Shown here in pieces: positions 60,798 to 64,000 of a stretch of DNA of 64,000 nucleotides. Under the pieces are notes generated by a model. That model did no database searches. It saw only the letters and a program-made list of their open reading frames with translations, and had not been told where the DNA came from. The stretch's first letter is position 1, and each line of letters opens with the position of its first letter. Both the position numbers and the translations under genes were made by a program. The DNA comes from Glandiceps talaboti (taxonomy: Eukaryota > Hemichordata > Enteropneusta > Spengelidae): assembly GCF_964340395.1 (NCBI RefSeq), contig NC_135562.1, positions 23,258,673 through 23,322,672 of the forward strand, given 5' to 3'.

Positions 60798-62502
60798 AGG
60801 CATTGCAAACAGAAATTAGACAGGCTAAACTTAAATTTAGAGAGAAATTAGAATGTGAGTTTAGCGATATGAATACTAAGGCTTTCCAATATCTGAAAAA
60901 GATGTCTGGTAAGATAGACAGGCATACTGCACCATCTCCTTCCGACTCATTGTCCCTTGCTTCAGACCTTAATTGTGTTATACTAGGTTTGACAAATGCA
61001 ATTTCACTGGGGAGAGTGAAAGGCTACTGGCCTCTTGTCCATCACACCGTCCTGGTGACTTAGTCCTAGTATTACCAGCCGTCTGCTCCGTGCTTGTGTG
61101 GATGAGCTCAGCCCTGTATTACAGCCTCTGTTTCAGCAGTCCATTGACACAGGCATTATTCCCACCCTATTATGGAAAACATCAACCGTCATGCCTATCC
61201 CTAAACTTCCATCCCCAACAGAGTTAAATCACTATAGACCGGTAGCCCTCCCCTCCCTTATTATGAAATGTCTCGAAAGAGTGATTCTTTCTAACCTTCT
61301 CCCTCATGTTTAGTCAAAACTCAATTCAAATCAGTTTGCTAATCAATGCAGGAAAGGTACAGATGATGTGATTGCCTGTCTTCTCCAGAAAGTGCTAGAA
61401 CACATAGATACAGCTGGAAATTACGCTAGGGTATTATTTATAGATTTTACTTCAGCTTTTAATATCATACAGCGTCACATTATGATACAGAAATTACTGA
61501 AGCTTGATATCCCCTCTGTGATCATTCATTGGGTTTATAATTTCCTTAGTGATAGACCCCAGTGTGTTAGGATTGGTGAATCATGCTCACCACTAATACT
61601 GGCGCACCACAAGGCTCTGTTTTAAGTCCGTTTTTATTTATTATGTACACAAATTATTGTCAGAGCATTGATTCTAGTAGTTTGCTTTTTAAATTTTCTG
61701 ATGATGCTGCCATACTCTCCTGAACGATGCAGACTCTGTGAAGGTATATAGAAGTTCAGTCACACATTTTTCTGAGTGGTGTACTACAAATTTTTTGGAG
61801 CTAAATGTGTCCAAAACAAAAGAGATGATCATTGACTTTCGTCGAAATGCAATGCCTGATAGCCCCATTGTGATTAATGGTGAGCCTGTTGAACAGGTGG
61901 TGTCTTACAAATATCTTGGTTTGAACCTTGACAATAAACTCTCATTTACACATCATACTACAGCTGTCCAAATGAAATGCCAACAGCATTTACACGTGCT
62001 TCGCCGATTGCGCTCTTTCAACATAGATGCTACACTGCTTCTGCTTCTCTATCTTAGCATTATTGAACCTCTTTTAACTTATTGTAACATCTGTTACAGT
62101 ATTTCCTTTTTGTTGTCAATCGATATAAACTTCTGAAAATTTTGTTCACTGCTGCTAAAATTGTGGGCCTGCCTACTCCTGCTCTCTCCGATCTTACTGA
62201 TCGTGCAATACTGCGCAAGGCACATGTGATTGCTGTTGACAACAAACATCCACTTAATGCATATTATGATATTCTCCCATCTGGCCGAAGATACCACTGT
62301 CTTAAATGCTCCAAAGTTCGTTACAGCAAGAGTTTTGTCCCGTCAGCCATCACATTGTTAAATCAATGCTAAGTTTTATTTGTGTACTAAGTGTATTTGT
62401 ATTTGTATTTGTAGAGTTGTGTCGCCTCGACTTTTGTGAGTTGTATACTACATATCCTTGAGGACCAATAAATAAATAATAATTAATAAATAATAAAATA
62501 TC
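60798..62502 (+). pseudogene. LINE, reverse transcriptase and 3' end, frameshifted
   Basis: The pieces, in order, are a linker (TEIRQAKLKFREKLE), YRPVALPSLIMKCLER, VLFIDFTSAFNIIQ (first catalytic Asp), APQGSVLSPFLFIMYTN, FKFSDDAAIL (catalytic DD) and NVSKTKEMIIDFRR. Then come YKYLGLNLDNKLSF and the C-terminal SGRRYHCLKC and SFVPSAITLLN, ending at a stop near 62372. At least five frame changes and a stop (about 61313) interrupt it, and a segment is missing beside the family B insertion. The 3' UTR ends in an (AATA)n tail at about 62467-62502, characteristic of this LINE group. The copy is inactive. Confidence 0.88.
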
Positions 62503-62640
62503 AAAGCAATCAGTCCAGTGTTTTTGACTTTAAGTTGTTTACACATACACATACACACACACATCCACACTTTGCCATGCCTATAGCACTACTGAACCTT
62601 ATTAGTTCAGTTGTGCTAAAAACTGATTAGCAACAAAACA
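62503..62640 (+). repeat. Dispersed repeat family A, copy 3, right part
   Basis: Resumes with ATCAAAGCAATCAGTCCAGT and TTTTTGACTTTAAGTTGTTT as in copy 2. It has a CA-rich tract and the end CTGAACCTTATTAGTTCAG (a short hairpin) followed by TTGTGCTAAAAA. Confidence 0.8.
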
Positions 62641-62659
62641 TTTCCTTTTGAACCAAATA

Positions 62660-62804
62660 TTGGCATATACATGTAAGCTGAGTGTAATATCTGTGGATAC
62701 CATCTTAAATACATGTACATGTAAGCTGAGTGTAATATCTGTGGATACCATCTTAAATACATGTACATGTAAGCTGAGTGTAATATCTGTGGATACCATC
62801 TTAA
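62660..62804 (+). repeat. 48-bp tandem repeat, left part (three units)
   Basis: Units contain ACATGTAAGCTGAGTGTAAT and ATCTGTGGATACCATCTTAA. The third unit is cut after TTAA by the TIR element. The array resumes at 63772. Confidence 0.92.
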
Positions 62805-63767
62805 GGTACACGGGGAAGAACCGCTGGCCGACCGCTGCCGATTGCAGGCCCTTAGATCTGTAACAATTACTAACATACATTGTTGACTTCACATGCCACT
62901 CATATGGAAATTTGCCATTTAATTTTCATGAAACTTTGAATACAGACTTAAAAATACCTAGTGAATCGATGTATGAAAAAATAATTGCTTGGTAAAAGCG
63001 ATTTTCTTTATAAAAACGTCAAATTTGGTCAAGATTTTGGGAAAAAATCGGTGAAAATTTCGGTGAGCGTTTCCTGTAAATGTACTTGGCATACACCCTG
63101 AACTGTGACCTAGACACATTCAAAACTACATACTCTATCGATATAGGTGAATTTCCAATTAATTCTTAGTAAAAACTATGAAAATGGTCCATATTTTGAG
63201 TCCAAACGATGTCATTTTAAAGTCCCAGGCGAAATCACGTAAATCTGTAATGAGTGATCCGATTGAAAAGCGAGTACCAAACATCGATAGGTCAGAGTCT
63301 GAAGAATTACCATAGAACTACGTTATCATCCGGGTACTTCCCGCTAACACGCAAAGTTGGGTCAAAGGATTAGTCCGAACGTGAAAAAATCTTGCCGAAC
63401 GAAGCCGAATATGACGTTTTTAATAAATATTCATGAGATGTTACGGGTGGCGCCATGATAATGGAGTGGAATGCGGAAGTAGGTCTCTGCATAACGGATC
63501 GCCCGATAGTGCATTGGTTGTGACATTGCGGGAATTTTGAAACATTACTGCAGTAAATAAGATTTTTTTTGTCAGGAATGACAATTCTTGAGTATATTTT
63601 GGTAAAGGAGCAGGAACATTGGACTATCTGTTTCTCCTCTTTGACTGGCCGTGGTGGGACGTGAGCATAGACAATTTGACATATGCAAATAAAGTTCAAA
63701 GTCCAAAACACTTCGTGCTGTGTCGGATTACGTTGGAAATAGTCAAGGCGATTCTTCCCCGTGTACC
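62805..63767. mobile_element. 963-bp TTAA-flanked TIR element, non-autonomous
   Basis: The left end GGTACACGGGGAAGAACCGC and the reverse complement of the right end agree at 19 of 20 bases. The element is flanked on both sides by TTAA (62801-62804 and 63768-63771), the target duplication typical of piggyBac-superfamily transposons. No transposase is seen. A minus-strand open stretch in the right half (about 63370-63767) has no recognised domain. It is most likely a piggyBac-mobilised MITE. The TIR start (GGTA...) is not the usual CCC of piggyBac, so the superfamily is an inference from TTAA. Confidence 0.85.
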
Positions 63768-63771
63768 TTAA

Positions 63772-63840
63772 ATACATATTATACATGTAAGCTGAGTGTA
63801 ATATCTGTGGATACCATCTTAAATACATATACATGTATAT
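63772..63840 (+). repeat. 48-bp tandem repeat, right part
   Basis: One further unit and a fragment of the repeat at 62660-62804, continuing after the TTAA element. Confidence 0.85.
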
Positions 63841-63917
63841 GCTTTGACCAATATGTGCAATACCAATAACTCATGCCTGAAAAGATTACATTTCTAACAA
63901 TTCAAATTTTGCTGTTA

Positions 63918-64000
63918 TAGCAATGTTGTGGGGTAATGCTGTGATGTTGTGGGGTAATGCTGCTATGTTGTGGGGTAATGCTGTGATGTTGTGGGGTAAT
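63918..64000 (+). repeat. 21-bp tandem repeat running off the window
   Basis: Units of ATGTTGTGGGGTAATGCTGTG, with one TGCTA variant, continue to the last base, so the array's extent is unknown. Confidence 0.85.

Noticed and set aside
57660-64000. N-terminal SPP exons
   Set aside because: I looked on the minus strand for further SPP-like segments between the arrays, LINE and TIR element and found none. They are probably beyond the window.

Overview
The window is nuclear DNA of a metazoan, probably a marine invertebrate. It carries a gene with GT-AG introns encoding signal peptide peptidase (SPP/HM13), non-LTR retrotransposon remains, a Ty3/gypsy LTR retrotransposon, TIR elements and very extensive minisatellites. 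There is no bacterial-style gene organisation. I cannot fix the phylum: several dispersed repeats look like those of lophotrochozoan or basal deuterostome genomes, but that is an impression, not a result.

Layout. 1-4.5 kb is unrecognised AT-rich sequence with many poly(C)/poly(G) tracts. 4.5-7.1 kb holds dispersed repeat family A, then a degraded LINE fragment split by an inverted-repeat insertion. 7.1-10.2 kb is mostly unrecognised, with an LTR-like stretch. From 10.2 to 48.6 kb the window is mainly tandem arrays: a GT-rich compound array (10.2-11.1), a 33-bp array (12.6-13.1), a 42/44-bp array with higher-order structure (13.9-22.8), a 45-bp array (23.3-26.7), a 44-bp AT-rich array (28.9-35.7), a different 44-bp array (35.7-44.4) and a 22-bp array (47.3-48.6). 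The second 44-bp array is split by a complete 4,757-bp Ty3/gypsy element on the minus strand. That element has identical 155-bp LTRs, a 5-bp target duplication, a tRNA-Leu-like primer site, a polypurine tract, gag and pol. Its protease is interrupted by an in-frame stop, and an integrase catalytic Asp is replaced.

51.5-57.7 kb (minus strand) contains the last four coding exons of SPP. They join into 193 in-frame residues carrying all three family signatures (YD, GLGD, PAL) and a C-terminal dilysine ER-retrieval signal. The N-terminal exons must lie beyond 64 kb. Most of each of its three introns is tandem repeat. The array in the first of these introns is built from copies of the exon end plus its own 5' splice site, which is the most interesting feature found.

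58.2-64 kb is a nest of mobile elements. A family A copy was split by a full-length-like but frameshifted LINE. That LINE was in turn split by repeat family B. A 963-bp TTAA-flanked TIR element has inserted into a 48-bp tandem repeat. Apart from SPP I recognise no host gene.
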